From Klebsormidium nitens (taxonomy: Eukaryota > Streptophyta > Klebsormidiophyceae > Klebsormidiales > Klebsormidiaceae), in assembly GCA_000708835.1 (NCBI GenBank), contig DF236962.1, positions 186,001 through 250,000 on the forward strand: DNA of 64,000 nucleotides, given 5' to 3'. Of this stretch, positions 13,401 through 23,998 are shown one piece after another. The position numbers were made by a program, and so were the translations under genes. Each line of letters begins with the position of its first letter. The stretch's first letter is position 1. The notes beneath the pieces were generated by a model. The model ran no database searches. It saw nothing but the letters and a program-made list of their open reading frames with translations, and was not told the origin of the DNA.

Positions 13401-14293
13401 TTGGTGGTTGTAGCAGGTGAGGAAGTCTTGTGTTTTTGATTTGTTGCTGTTCAAGCTAATTTGACCCTACCGGTACAAGCTGAGTTCATCAATTGTCAGT
13501 AAAAGCTGGAAAGGAGACTTATGGCAGTCACTTAGAATAGTTTCGAAAGTTGGACGACAAAATTTGGTCCTTCCGTGATTCCCTACCCTCAACAACTGAC
13601 CTCTCCCTTTGTCCATCATTGGCTTGATTGAGAACCTTTTGCAATCGAGTCCATTACGACGCTCTTTCTCATTTAGGAGCGATTTCTGTTTGCATGTCAT
13701 CATTAACATCGGACTACAGCATGCTTACTGAGGACCTGTATAGGTGCTACAGATGATCCCCCAACGATCTAACAGCAGCTGATTAAGAATCATCCCTGCA
13801 ACAGGAGCTGCCACCACCCCCACAGTCCCAGCCGGATTTGGGCCAGAGGTCCTCCCTGGGCCCTTTCCGGACACTTTGTCTGGTGTCCAATTCTCCATGA
13901 CTGCCAGTGGGGTCAGCTCAGGCAATGGCACTGACACCAGCAGTCGCAGTCTGAGCATCTGTGGCCAGGGCCCTGTGCCATGGACTGCAGCCAGCTTCCA
14001 GCAAGGGGCAATTGCAGCAAGGCTGAGTGCAAGCAGGTGAGGGGGCGCAGCTTGTGCGAAATAATGGATGCAGCGCCTGACTGTCCTTGGATGGGAAAGG
14101 TATTCAGACAGGATGACAAGCGACAGAGCGAGCAAACGCTTGGAACCAGTTAGCAGCTGACTCTGCAAACCAGTGAACTAATATTATACTGAGGCTGTCT
14201 GCTTAATTAGGTGGAAGAGCAACTCGGAAATAGACCCCTCATAGCTGGCGGTTGAAACTAGCTGTGCCAGAAACTTCTGGAACATGCTTCACC
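10415..14293. other. Intergenic region between divergent genes
   Basis: It separates the start of the PAS kinase (minus) from the probable start of the membrane protein (plus), so both promoters should be here. It contains the fold-back element at 12101-12298 and a related CCCTAA-bearing stretch near 12410-12540. The segment 13770-14040 is open on both strands (Pro/Thr/Ser-rich on plus), but neither frame splices in phase to the membrane-protein exons. No other coding signal was recognised. Confidence 0.45.
12101..12298. mobile_element. Fold-back / MITE-like element with about 36-bp terminal inverted repeats
   Basis: The left end reads CTGGCAACTCTTGCTTCCAC and continues to TGCTTTCAC near 12136. 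The right end is its reverse complement with about one mismatch, ending GAGTTGCCAG at 12298. The interior carries CCCTAACC and CCCTAACT, which resemble plant telomere units. No transposase is present. A target-site duplication was not clear, so the superfamily is unknown. Confidence 0.65.
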
Positions 14294-17200
14294 ATGCACG
14301 GGCAGCTCTTGCAGATTTTCCTTATGTCGCTCGGCTTGGTGAGGCTGACAAAAGAGCACGTGCCCTTGCAGTAACTCGAGCTTGGCGCTGACCGAGACTG
14401 GCCCCGGTGTCAGCAACAACTCGATTGCAGTTCCAGGCCAAACGGTGAGCTCGAATGCTGACCTGATTGCTGCTGAAATATACAGCTTGGATTATGTATA
14501 TGAAGCGTGTCACTTAGCACCTTGAACACTCGTCGTAGTACGAAGCCAAAAGAAGAAATGTCAGCGAAAATGAATCGTCTTCTTACAAAGAAGACGGTGT
14601 CCTTGAAATACTTGCCATCAAAATGAAGAGGGGTGACATACGTCAAAGGCAGCCCTGCTTCCAGGCCCTGACGCCTTCGTATGACAGTCACGGCTTCGAG
14701 TAGCGGAGTCAGGTGAAGACCTGCGAATTGTCCAATCCTCTTACTCTTCTCATACCAGAGTTATGTCTCTGCCACATATATTTTTCAGAATATATGCTTG
14801 GTATAGGAGGCTTAGGGAGCCTCTTTTCCCCCCGTTTTCCCGCCTTAAAACTCATTTTTTTCTTTTCTCCAGGGCTGGAGCCCCAGCACGGACTTCGGCG
14901 TCTTGTTAGCCACTGTCACGGCCAACGGCATGAACTGGACTTCTGACGAGGCGCCGTTTTACCCCGTGGTCGCCGCTGGTGTGAACAGCTCCTCAGCCGG
15001 CTATGACATGAGGACGGGCCAATTCACACCAGGGGGAACGGACATCGTCAGCAGCAAGGCAGGCCAGAGCGGGGGGACGTGCGATGCGGACGTCGGGGCA
15101 GTGTGGTTTCCCTTCTCGGAAGGTAACAATCAAGACAAACAGTTCCGTTGCAAACCGAAAGAGTAGAATAATGCCCCGTGAACGTCTGCAAGAGCAACAA
15201 GGTTGAGCAGAAAGAGCAACAAGGTTGAGCAGAAAGCTTAATCACGTCGTTGAGACAAAACGTGAGCCAACGACAAGGACGACCAGGGCCCTTTTTCTGT
15301 CTGCGCTACGGCACCGGTTGAAGCAACCTAATGCATGTCCTCGCTTTCCGATCTTTCCAACATTGATGTAAGAAAGACGAACGGTCGGACAGAAGTTTGA
15401 CCGAGAGCACGTGTCCTGAAACGACGCGAGACAACACTAACAACATTGCGCGCTTTTTGCGGTTCAGCAGACTGCCGACAGCCGCTTCAAAGAAAGGTTG
15501 CAGAAGCACTCATAAGCCGACGAAATTACCAAAAACCTAAACAAATTTTTCCATCGCAGGTTGGATGGCGGCTTCCCTTGCCGCCCCCGCCAACGTCAGC
15601 GCGCCCGCCGCTTATGTTTCTCCAACCGCTTATTCCGCCAACTTGCCCGCTGAAGCCGGTCAGATCTTTACTTCCACACCGACGGGCGGACATCTGACGC
15701 TCCCGGGAGTGCGTGCTAACAGCGGCGGGCTGCTCTTTGCTGTCTCGTGAGCCCAGCTACTAAGTCTGAGCTTTGGATCTGGCTGTGTTTCTCTGCAAGA
15801 TTGCAAACAAGCAGGTTTAGCGGACCGCGTGCAGTCGTTTCTGCTTTTTCTGTGGAGACGCTTGTCGAACACAATTTCGTGCAGCATACAAAGAATTACT
15901 CTGTATACGTGCGTTAAACCAATTTTTATCAAGTATGATCAAGTTCAAAGCTCAGAGTCTGCCTTTCTCAACTGATGGCGCGTCACTTGAAGAGTTGAAC
16001 GACGACCTTTCATGGTCAAAGACGTTTCAGAGTCTGAGAAATTCACGCGTCGCCCCAGTCTTCTAACCAAACGTCTGTCATAGTCAAACAGTTCGCCTGC
16101 GAAATTCAATTTCATTCAACGCCACTCATCATACGTTGACGTGCTTTTGCAGAACGGTGGACACCGCTCAGACAAACGGGTCAACCAGTGTTGTGTCCGT
16201 GGCCCCTCAGGGCGTCAGCTGGACCGTTCAGATCCGCAGTGACGTCAGCTTGGCGACCGGCGGTTTCGCCCCGGCCGCACAGAGCGCGTTCTCGTTCTTG
16301 TACCTGCCCTTCGGGTACACAGAAAAGTGAGCGTAGCAAACGATCTTTTCTAGGCCGTTTCTGTCAATCGCTCAAAGCGATGGCTTCGTGGCGTTCAAAT
16401 ATTGGTGGGAACGTCTCATACCTCGAGAGAGGTCTTGCTTGGCGAAACCAGACTCTTCGGTTCGTCCCATATGAACTCAGCTGAATGCCGGTCTGCAAAA
16501 GGAACGGTATACGTTGCGAATTTATGAGGTCCATACTACTTTGAAGGACGCCGGGGACCAGGCGCGTTTCCAGTAGAAGCCTTCGAATTGCCCTACAGAA
16601 CGGAACGTAATCCCCAACAGGGCCAGCACGCGGTTCAAAAGCCAATCACGCCCAAAAGCGCATTCAGGTACCTAAAAGCAGGCACATTCAACATAAGAAC
16701 TCCTGACGATCCGGATGGAGTTTCATCAATCCATGACAATTTGTGGCCGAGCAGCTCATTCCGGTGTACTGATTCCAATCCCCTTCCCTGCAGCCTGATC
16801 GGCGGCCACGTGGACGGCGTGTCCGGCACGACCGTATTCGGACAGGGCGCCTCCGTCGTGTCCAAAGTGGACGTCGGCCAGTACCAAGTCCGCCTGATGA
16901 AGCCGCGGAACCGGAACGTCTCGTGCTCGTAAGTCGCCACCCTAGTTACTCCCCTTTGCTCGGCCAATTTCTTGAGCTTTCTCCATTGTGTAGCGAACTC
17001 TGGGCAGGCGACTGAAGTTTACCTCAAAAGATCAACCTCGAAAATTCTGACCTCAAAGAACTAGGTCTTCCCATCCCTTGCTGCTATCGGACATTCTGGT
17101 CTACGAAATAGAGTTTGCTTAACTAGTTCCTGACCAGGCCCATTTGCTCTTGTGTCCAGGGACGGCGTGCTTCTCCTTCAAACAGTGGGTCTGGGGCCGG

Positions 17201-18928
17201 ACGGCAACACGAGCGACGCCGTCCTGTCCTACGCCTTTCAGGGCGACGGCAGCATGCTCGTGCAAGCCAGAACGGTCGCCGTCACGGGTGACGGGTCTCT
17301 GACGTACAACCTCACAGATACAGGTGCGAAGAAAGGTGTCCGGCAGTGGGATGCCTGATTCTGGATGATGACGGGGCCCCTTCTTTCATGCTTGATGAAG
17401 TTACCTTGCGCTATAGGCATTCGACGACGTTTTGACTCGAAGAAGGCCTTTATGTTTTCAGGCCGGCCTTCACTCAAGCGTCAGAACCCCAGTCGTCAAT
17501 CTGCCCATGAAGAGGTCCCTTCTTCATGCTTAACGAAGTTAGCTGGCGCTACAGGCGGTTGACGTCTTTATGACTTCAGGAGGATTTTTGTGAGTTCAGG
17601 GCGGGGGTTCACCTTAGCGTCAAAGTGCCCAGTCGTCCTGTATACCGTTCAGATTTAAATCCCATTGCAGAGTCTTACGTGCAGTCTGTAGCCGCCTCGG
17701 AATCAGATTTTACCTTCTTGGATTATTTTAATCGCCCTCACGAAATAAGCTCAACAATAGCATCTCGCGTGTCGTTGAACGATGCACTTTTGAATGTGCT
17801 CCACTCATCAAACTTTGACGACCATTATGACCCTGTTGCTCTTGTTGGCGTGCAGACTTCTACTTTGCCTGGGTCGACTTTCTGGAGCCAATTCACCCCG
17901 CTGGTTATGGCGCTCCTTCAATCGTTACTCAGCAAACGGAGTCTCCGGTCCCCTCCGCAGCTGCAGTCTCGGTACTCGGTGAGTGCGAAAACTGTTTCAT
18001 GGTATCTCCGCTTGCAGTCGGATCTGTTACGGCTCTAGCAATTCTTGCTACTTGGGGGCGGAAGCATGATTGCCAGTGAGTATGGAAAAGCCACCACTGA
18101 ACATCAGAGTGAGATGGTGGTATCAAAACTTACACATGGTACACAAAAGTTGTTTTTTGCGTCCTTTCGTTGAACTTTTCAGCCTTCATGATTTTTCATT
18201 GTACCTCCAGCGCTGAGTAGAGACGATATCATTGGGACCAGCAACCTTTGCATCATGCGGTTACTTTGATCTAAAATTGTCGTCCGCGGAACGCTGACAT
18301 GAGCTTATGGCAAATTATAACAGGACATATGGCAAACTCGAGACCTCGTCACAACGAGGAAAGGACGACGCTTTAAGCTTAGCTAACCGACCGTTCTTGC
18401 TCTTCTTTTCCAGCTCCTGTTTCGGGCCCTTCATCGTCCCCCGCAGCGGGCCAATCCGCAGCCGGCAGCCCTTCCCCCGCCCCCTCCGCCCCACTCTCCC
18501 CGGCCCCGGTAGGCGACCAACCGGCCGCCGCTCCCAACCAAGGACCCGCCGCCGCCTTTTCCCCCGCCCCCGCTCCGTCGCCTTTTGCCGGCGCCCCGGG
18601 CGGAAGCGTCCCGTCAACACTTAACCGCACCGCGGCGCTACTAACCGCTGGCGCATCTTCCCAGGGGTCTTCGACGGCGACCAGCGCGTCTCTGTCCTTC
18701 AGCACGAAGGTCGCCCTTGCCGTGGGGGTATGCGTTGCGGTCGCGGTGCTTGGGGGCGCCGTTTTGATTGTCGTGCGGAGGAGGAGGATTCGGTATCCAA
18801 AAATTAGTTTGGATCTGACGCGGATGAACAGCCTAGAGGCGCGGCGGATGAAGGGCATTCCGCTCGCGGAACTCGGGAGCGGAGGCGGAAGGACGTCCGC
18901 CACTGACTTTAACATCTTGCAAGTCTAG
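14294..18928 (+). CDS. Secreted single-pass membrane protein with a bacterial-type repeated ectodomain
   Basis: Well-supported exons: 14873-15122, 15560-15746, 16153-16326, 16794-16928, 17160-17323, 18414-18928, all in phase, giving 474 codons before TAG. A short candidate first exon, 14294-14338 (MHGQLLQIFLMSLGL, donor GTGAGG), is in phase and would provide a signal sequence; this part is weak. The ectodomain holds beta-rich motifs such as GAVWFPFSEGGWMAA, FSFLYLPFG, LIGGHVDG, DGVLLLQTVG and LSYAFQGDGSML. A Pro/Ala/Ser stalk follows, then one membrane helix (about residues 403-425 without the first exon), an RRRR stop-transfer and a cytoplasmic tail of about 46 residues. The motif order recalls extracellular proteins of Planctomycetes and other bacteria, recalled from memory and not searched. 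Ligand and function are unknown. Confidence 0.72.
15191..15234. repeat. Perfect 22-bp tandem duplication in an intron
   Basis: The unit starting AGAGCAACAAGG and ending GAGCAGAA occurs twice with no spacer, inside the intron 15123-15559 of the membrane-protein gene. Confidence 0.9.
17374..17637. repeat. Diverged tandem duplication (about 135-bp period) in the last intron of the membrane-protein gene
   Basis: The segments 17376-17497 and 17514-17637 align along their length: CCCTTCTTTCATGCTT versus CCCTTCTTCATGCTTA at the left, and CAGTCGTC at both right ends. They are non-coding and explain part of the 1.1-kb intron. Confidence 0.65.
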
Positions 18929-20824
18929 GGCCAGGGGACCTTTCTAAGTTATTCATTCCAGTTGACTGAGCCAACCTGTAGATGGCCAGAATCAACGGCA
19001 GGCCAACCAAAAGAGATTCTGACCCGTAAGCTGGGATCAGAATTAGCCGCGCTGAAGGATCGTGTACTATGTTACAAGTTTCAAGACCCGCTGTTTGCAG
19101 ATACAAGATAGGATTAAGCTGAACCTACTGACAAGAGCTGAGTACAACAAAAGTTGTGCTGCGATTCATGATCTCATAGAGCGTTGCTTTTACAAGCATT
19201 TCACAAACGTGTCACACGATTGAACAACTGAGCCAGACAAGCCTTCAAGGCGCTTGTCATGCATTTACTCGCTCATAAATGGTGACCTATGGCATACAAC
19301 GCGTTCCTCTACTGCCATCGGCCGGCTTCTTCTTTTAGCAAAAGCGTGCATGATAAAGCATCCATCGACTCGCTCTTTTTCTGATAGACCACGCATATTA
19401 ATCATCCACTTTCTGCCGACATCTATGACATCACGAAAAGGGGTCGACTTCAGCACTGCGAAGCGACTCGAATCTGTCGTTTTGGGAGTTTCTTGAGTTC
19501 CAAACAAGCTGACGCACGGGTTATCAGGAGGGACAAAACAGTAAGCCAAGAAAACTTGGCATGTAACACAAGGGGCTGGTTTTAGGCATGCAACCTGGGC
19601 ATCGGTGTACACGCACTGATACATCGCCGATAAAAGCACTGCGCACAGGACTGGGTATAATCAGCACTTCAAGATTTTGATAGTCAGTCTGCAGACCGTC
19701 GTGACGAACGCATTCAATCGCATCAACCAGATGGACAAGAAGTAAGGAAGAAGCCGGTTTGCCATCGACGGTGAAGGCTGAAGCTTTCCCAAAGATTTCT
19801 CGCTTCCGGCTTCAGACAGCATTTCCCTTTCAGAGAACGATGCGACTAAGGCATTGCATATTCCTTTGAGGAAAACAAGTTCGTTATCTTCCAAGAATGG
19901 ATCGGTGCAGCCATGCTCTTGGCGCCTTACCCAAAAGACTGGTACAGAAGTGAGACGACGGCGCGAGCCGACAAGCCGCATCTGCTACGGCCGAGATCCA
20001 ACAAAAACTGTCCATCAATTTCCGCTTTCCTAGTTATTACTCCAGCCGGAGTGTTTTCTAACCTAGGCCGCCTGCCAGACCCCCGGACTCAGCTCAATCA
20101 GCCCACCCCAGAGAACCAGTTCGCTCATCCTCCGCTCGCTTGCTTGTCAGGGTGCCGTTCTAGCTCGACGTTCAGCACCTGCGCCGAGCAAAGCATGACT
20201 TTTGCATTCAGAAGCGGTGCAGACTCTGTCAGATTCAATATCATAAAGCCGTTCCGATACACACATTCCAAGCTCCGTAGATATATAGAATGTTAAGGAG
20301 TTGGAAGAGCAATACGAGTTCGCCTACAGTTCTCTTGGAAAAACGACGACCCACAACTGGCTAGGGTACAAGTAGCTGCTTCCGCCCTCTGGTAACGCCT
20401 TTAGGGGCCAACGGATAGCTTTCAAAGTCGGCTTTTGGAATTACTACAGCCGAGTTACCGTAAAGAGCGAGCTTACAACAGATGTTAAATATTAAAGACG
20501 TGAGGACACGTGGGCAACCAAGCAAGAATTACGTTTAAGACCAGCTAATGTTGCTTCAGCTCAACGTTCCTGCGCTGTAACCGCAAGATCGTCTGCCCCG
20601 TTGAACGATTGACTCACTAAGAGGATTGACGTCTCAACCGCTAATGACCCATCGTTCGTGGTTATGTCGGAAGGCGTTGACCAGAACTCTTCAGTCGAGA
20701 TTTTAAAACGTGGCGTCTTTTGCACACTCGAGTGCGCTGACAAAAATTACATGACATAAACACTGACGGCTCGACAATTAGTGGAGACCAGCATATTTGA
20801 AAGGACCGGAACACGATCGATTCA
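18929..20824. other. Intergenic, nothing recognised
   Basis: This is the region between two convergent genes: the plus-strand membrane protein and the minus-strand RPGTS protein. Open frames are short, overlap on both strands and lack motifs. It should contain both 3' UTRs. A possible last exon of the minus gene lies near 20662-20740. Confidence 0.4.
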
Positions 20825-22114
20825 CTAGTAGTCGAGTTCCAGAACCATGACCTTATTGAAAGAACTTTCATCAGTGCAGTGAACAGTTCCTCGCAAGTTC
20901 GACCTCGAAGCTGGAAGGGAGCTACATTGAGCACCTACCTCTGCTCCATTCTTCTCCATTCGTTCCACCATCAGATACATCAGCTCTTCCCCAACGCTCT
21001 CCCCGCTTCCGGCTTCAGCCCCTTCCTCGGTCTCAGCAACAGCCGCCAAACCCCCCTCCCTACCCTCCTCCTCTTCCCCTTCCCCCAGTCCCCACCTTTC
21101 CAGCGCCCTCATCAAAACCTCCGCGGTTGCTGGCCGGTTCTGCAAACCCATCGACGTTCCAGGGCGACTATTCACACCATCTGCTGACAGGGATGTCCCT
21201 GGGCGAGAATTGAAGCCGAGGCTCGTCCCTGGTCGACTGCCTGAAGCTGCCATTCTCATCGCGGCAAGTTGCTCTGGGGAGACGGCCGTTTTCGGCCGGT
21301 CAGGGATGCCGTGCTGGCTGAAATGCGTCAGGCTCGGAACCGTCCTCTGGGGAGGTTCTGGGATATCTTCGACTGGACGCGTGATCAGCTCCCGTCTCGT
21401 GAAAGTTTCCGGCATGATTGGTTTTAGAAGCGGTGTCTTTGCGGGGGGCGAGTTCTGGGGCCAAGTAGGGAGGGGTTCCAGCCGGTAAAACATCGTCGGC
21501 CGGCTTATGAGCGGGGTAGGGGGGCAGTACCGGGGCTCTCTGGCGGGGGGTGAATCGGGCATTGTCGCCCCTCCCCCTTCGCCTCGACTTTCCATCTTAG
21601 CAGGGCTGGTTGCACACCGTGCCGCCTCAACGGGGGGCTGGCTACCAGACGGTTCGAATCGCACGCGGTCACCCCCCGCCGTCCTCAAGCCACTTCTCAG
21701 CTTCTCCTCCTTCCCCCCTTTTTGACAACCACCGGCCCCCGCGCGCTGCTTTACCGGGCTGGCATGCTTTACCCCGCCCGCCTTCTTCAGCGCTTGCAGA
21801 AACGATGCCTCTGGTTTGTTTGGACTCCGCTCCTTCGCGAACTTAGTTCCCAAGCTGCTCCAGCAGAGCATGTCTAGTTTACCCACCGATTGCTCTGCCC
21901 CGGGGGACCGCAAATCGTCCCCCCCAGATTGCCTGCTGCGCCGCCCCCCCCGGAAGCAGAGCGCCCCCTCCGACTTCTCCCGCCTCAGCGCGGGGCTCTC
22001 GGTCTCCTCCGCCCATTTCGAAGCTGGCTCTCTCAGCCGGAGCACGTTTGCTCCGTGGATGTTTAGCCTACCAAGAGCTTTGGAGGTCTTTTTGGGGGAA
22101 GCCTTCGACGCCAT
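20825..22114 (-). CDS. Unknown protein, about 429 aa, Pro/Ser/Arg-rich with SRPGTS repeats
   Basis: A long open frame starts with MASKASPKKTSKALGRLNI. It is basic and low in hydrophobics, so probably mostly disordered. Near residues 297-335 SRPGTS occurs three times at about 10-13 residue spacing (SRPGTSLGFN, SRPGTSLSADGVN, SRPGTSMGLQN), followed by RPATAEVL and an acidic GEGEEEEGREGG tract. No known domain was recognised. The frame may end unspliced at 20825. A good donor (GAG before GTAGGT, about 20940) and a good acceptor (TTTTTGTCAG) in phase 0 also allow a last exon ending RLKSSGQRLPT. It is divergent to the aldolase gene. The length and coherent composition favour a real gene. Confidence 0.55.
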   Translation of the reverse strand: MASKASPKKTSKALGRLNIHGANVLRLREPASKWAEETESPALRREKSEGALCFRGGRRSRQSGGDDLRSPGAEQSVGKLDMLCWSSLGTKFAKERSPNKPEASFLQALKKAGGVKHASPVKQRAGAGGCQKGGKEEKLRSGLRTAGGDRVRFEPSGSQPPVEAARCATSPAKMESRGEGGGATMPDSPPAREPRYCPPTPLISRPTMFYRLEPLPTWPQNSPPAKTPLLKPIMPETFTRRELITRPVEDIPEPPQRTVPSLTHFSQHGIPDRPKTAVSPEQLAAMRMAASGSRPGTSLGFNSRPGTSLSADGVNSRPGTSMGLQNRPATAEVLMRALERWGLGEGEEEEGREGGLAAVAETEEGAEAGSGESVGEELMYLMVERMEKNGAEVGAQCSSLPASRSNLRGTVHCTDESSFNKVMVLELDY

Positions 22115-22699
22115 CTCAGCAGCGAAAGGGTGCGCTCATCGATGTTTTACCGCTTTGTTACAGGGGTTGCACCCTCTTATATTCGCATGTGAGGGTTTCG
22201 AAGCAAAAGTGTTTGCTGCTCAGTTCCCTACTTCAAACGTCCCTTTTGTTCGTCAAAGGCGCTCTGCATGTAATCCTGAATGCAACCGCTTCACATAATC
22301 TGGATTGAAGCAATACAGCAAACCTCGGCGTACGATCTGCAGCATTGCCTCAAGGCTTCATTGTCCTTCAACTTTGTGTTCATAAAGCATTCTTTTATGG
22401 ATCCTTTCAACAAGGTGCCGGACTCTATTCCGTGCTGTTCTGTTCAACGTCATCTTCTTGAAGCTTTATGTCCCCGAGGAGGAGAATCTCTTACTTGACT
22501 ACACGGGCTCGTTGCGTCTATGCTTTGGTAAGGATCATTTGCTTCTTCCTTCTGATTCATCGAGAGACACTAGTTTCTGATTTGATACTTCATACACAGC
22601 GCGACTGCACGTGTGACAGGCGTATTTGAAGGTCGGTAAAGGGGAGGCTTTGTTGACCTGGACTTACCTATATGAAGGGTGATAGAAGCTTTGAAGATA
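22115..22699. other. Intergenic, promoter side of the 429-aa gene
   Basis: No coding signal was recognised. It lies between the start of the minus-strand RPGTS protein and the left end of the MITE-like element, so it should hold the promoter of the former. Confidence 0.4.
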
Positions 22700-23033
22700 C
22701 AGCATTTTCAGGGCATGCTTCCCGGTTGCGATGGATAGATAGGGTCTATTTAGATACAAAATTCTAGCTAAACTTTAGATATTGCTTTGACGTCATCGAA
22801 CATCTTTCCGCAGTAGCAGCCGCCAAGGTAGAACAGGGGTGATCATCGAGCCGTAAAACCACCGGGCAGGTTCCATCCGACGCGCTAGATTCTTCCACGT
22901 GTCACAGCCACTCTCTTAGATGACGTCAATAAATCTGGTGATGTGACTAAACTTACACTAAACTTAGCCTAAGTTTAGGCTAAATACACCCTATCTATCG
23001 AACGCAACCGGGAAGCATGCCCTGAAAATGCTG
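22700..23033. mobile_element. 334-bp MITE with long terminal inverted repeats flanked by TA
   Basis: The left end CAGCATTTTCAGGGCATGCT continues for 31 bases identical to the reverse complement of the right end. Imperfect pairing (ATAGATAGGGT, TATTTAG) runs on to about 50 bases. Both ends abut TA (22698-22699 and 23034-23035), as expected for a Tc1/mariner-type TA target duplication, although the flanking bases extend the symmetry. The interior holds further palindromes (CTAAACTTAGCCTAAGTTTAG region) and no open frame, so the element is non-autonomous. Confidence 0.85.
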
Positions 23034-23998
23034 TATACTTATACAAAGTGTCAGACGATGGTTTGCTGGTAGTCCTCTGTGACACAGGTCTACACATGCA
23101 CGTTGTAATGACCTTCAAGTTAGACTTTGAAATTTGGCCGCTGGCGTTCAAGTTGAAGCGGCAGAATCAAGCGGCAGAATCAGATCCGATCTTATCCAGT
23201 CGTTGCAGACTCGGAACCGTTTGACTCGTCGACAATGACAAGTGTCTGAGTAATGCGCCTGTGGATCATTTCCCGCATGAGGAGCGGAACCCCTCCTCAG
23301 TTGATCTGTGATCCCAGCTTCACTGTCAACATGGCTTGGTTTGTTGGTTTCGCAGTCAAGCTCGAAAGCAGGCCGGCCGAAAGAGGAGAAGTGGTTGACC
23401 AGGGGTGCGCGCGCGGCTGCTTCTCTCGAGGCAGGAGGACCGTTGACCCGTTCTCGCGATCGATTCTGGGCCATTCGCTGGCTTGCTTCAACGTGCCCAC
23501 ATGAGAGACGCGAAAGCTGCCACGCTGGCATGCGAACTCGAAACCAGAGCGAAAGATCTCCGGTTAAATTGAGGGTTTGCTGTTAAGACCATTCGATTCG
23601 TCCTAGAGTACACTACTTTTGCAGACCAGTGTCGTCGAAACAGCAGAGGAATTGGTAAATAGCTCAAACCCGAAACAGATTCTGGCCGCTAGATGGAAAG
23701 AGAGGTGATCCCTACCGCAAACTGTTGTGGATAGGGATCTCATCACTACAGATTCGTGATGCTAAGAAGAAGGTGTAACGCTGATATTTCTGCTCCGGTT
23801 GAGCGTTACAACCAGATCTTGTGATCACAGCAGACCATGCAAGGAATCTGACATTCGCCGTCATAGGCAACAAATGCAGCAAAAGTTGTCTGCTGCATCT
23901 TCCATTCTTGTGTTCAGAAACTTGAAGGAAGAAGGAAAAGGCGCTGCATTCATCTCCTGCGCCATCTCCTTCTCGTCTCCTCTGACAGAGTAGGCATC
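23034..23998. other. Intergenic, upstream of the aldolase gene
   Basis: No gene was recognised; the minus-strand frame at 23148-23531 lacks motifs. The last 100 bases are pyrimidine-rich and probably form the 5' UTR of the aldolase message. Confidence 0.4.

Noticed and set aside
13725-14168. Open frames on both strands (minus 147 codons; plus Pro/Thr/Ser-rich)
   Set aside because: Neither has a recognisable domain. The plus frame ends at a donor in the wrong phase for the membrane-protein exon at 14873.
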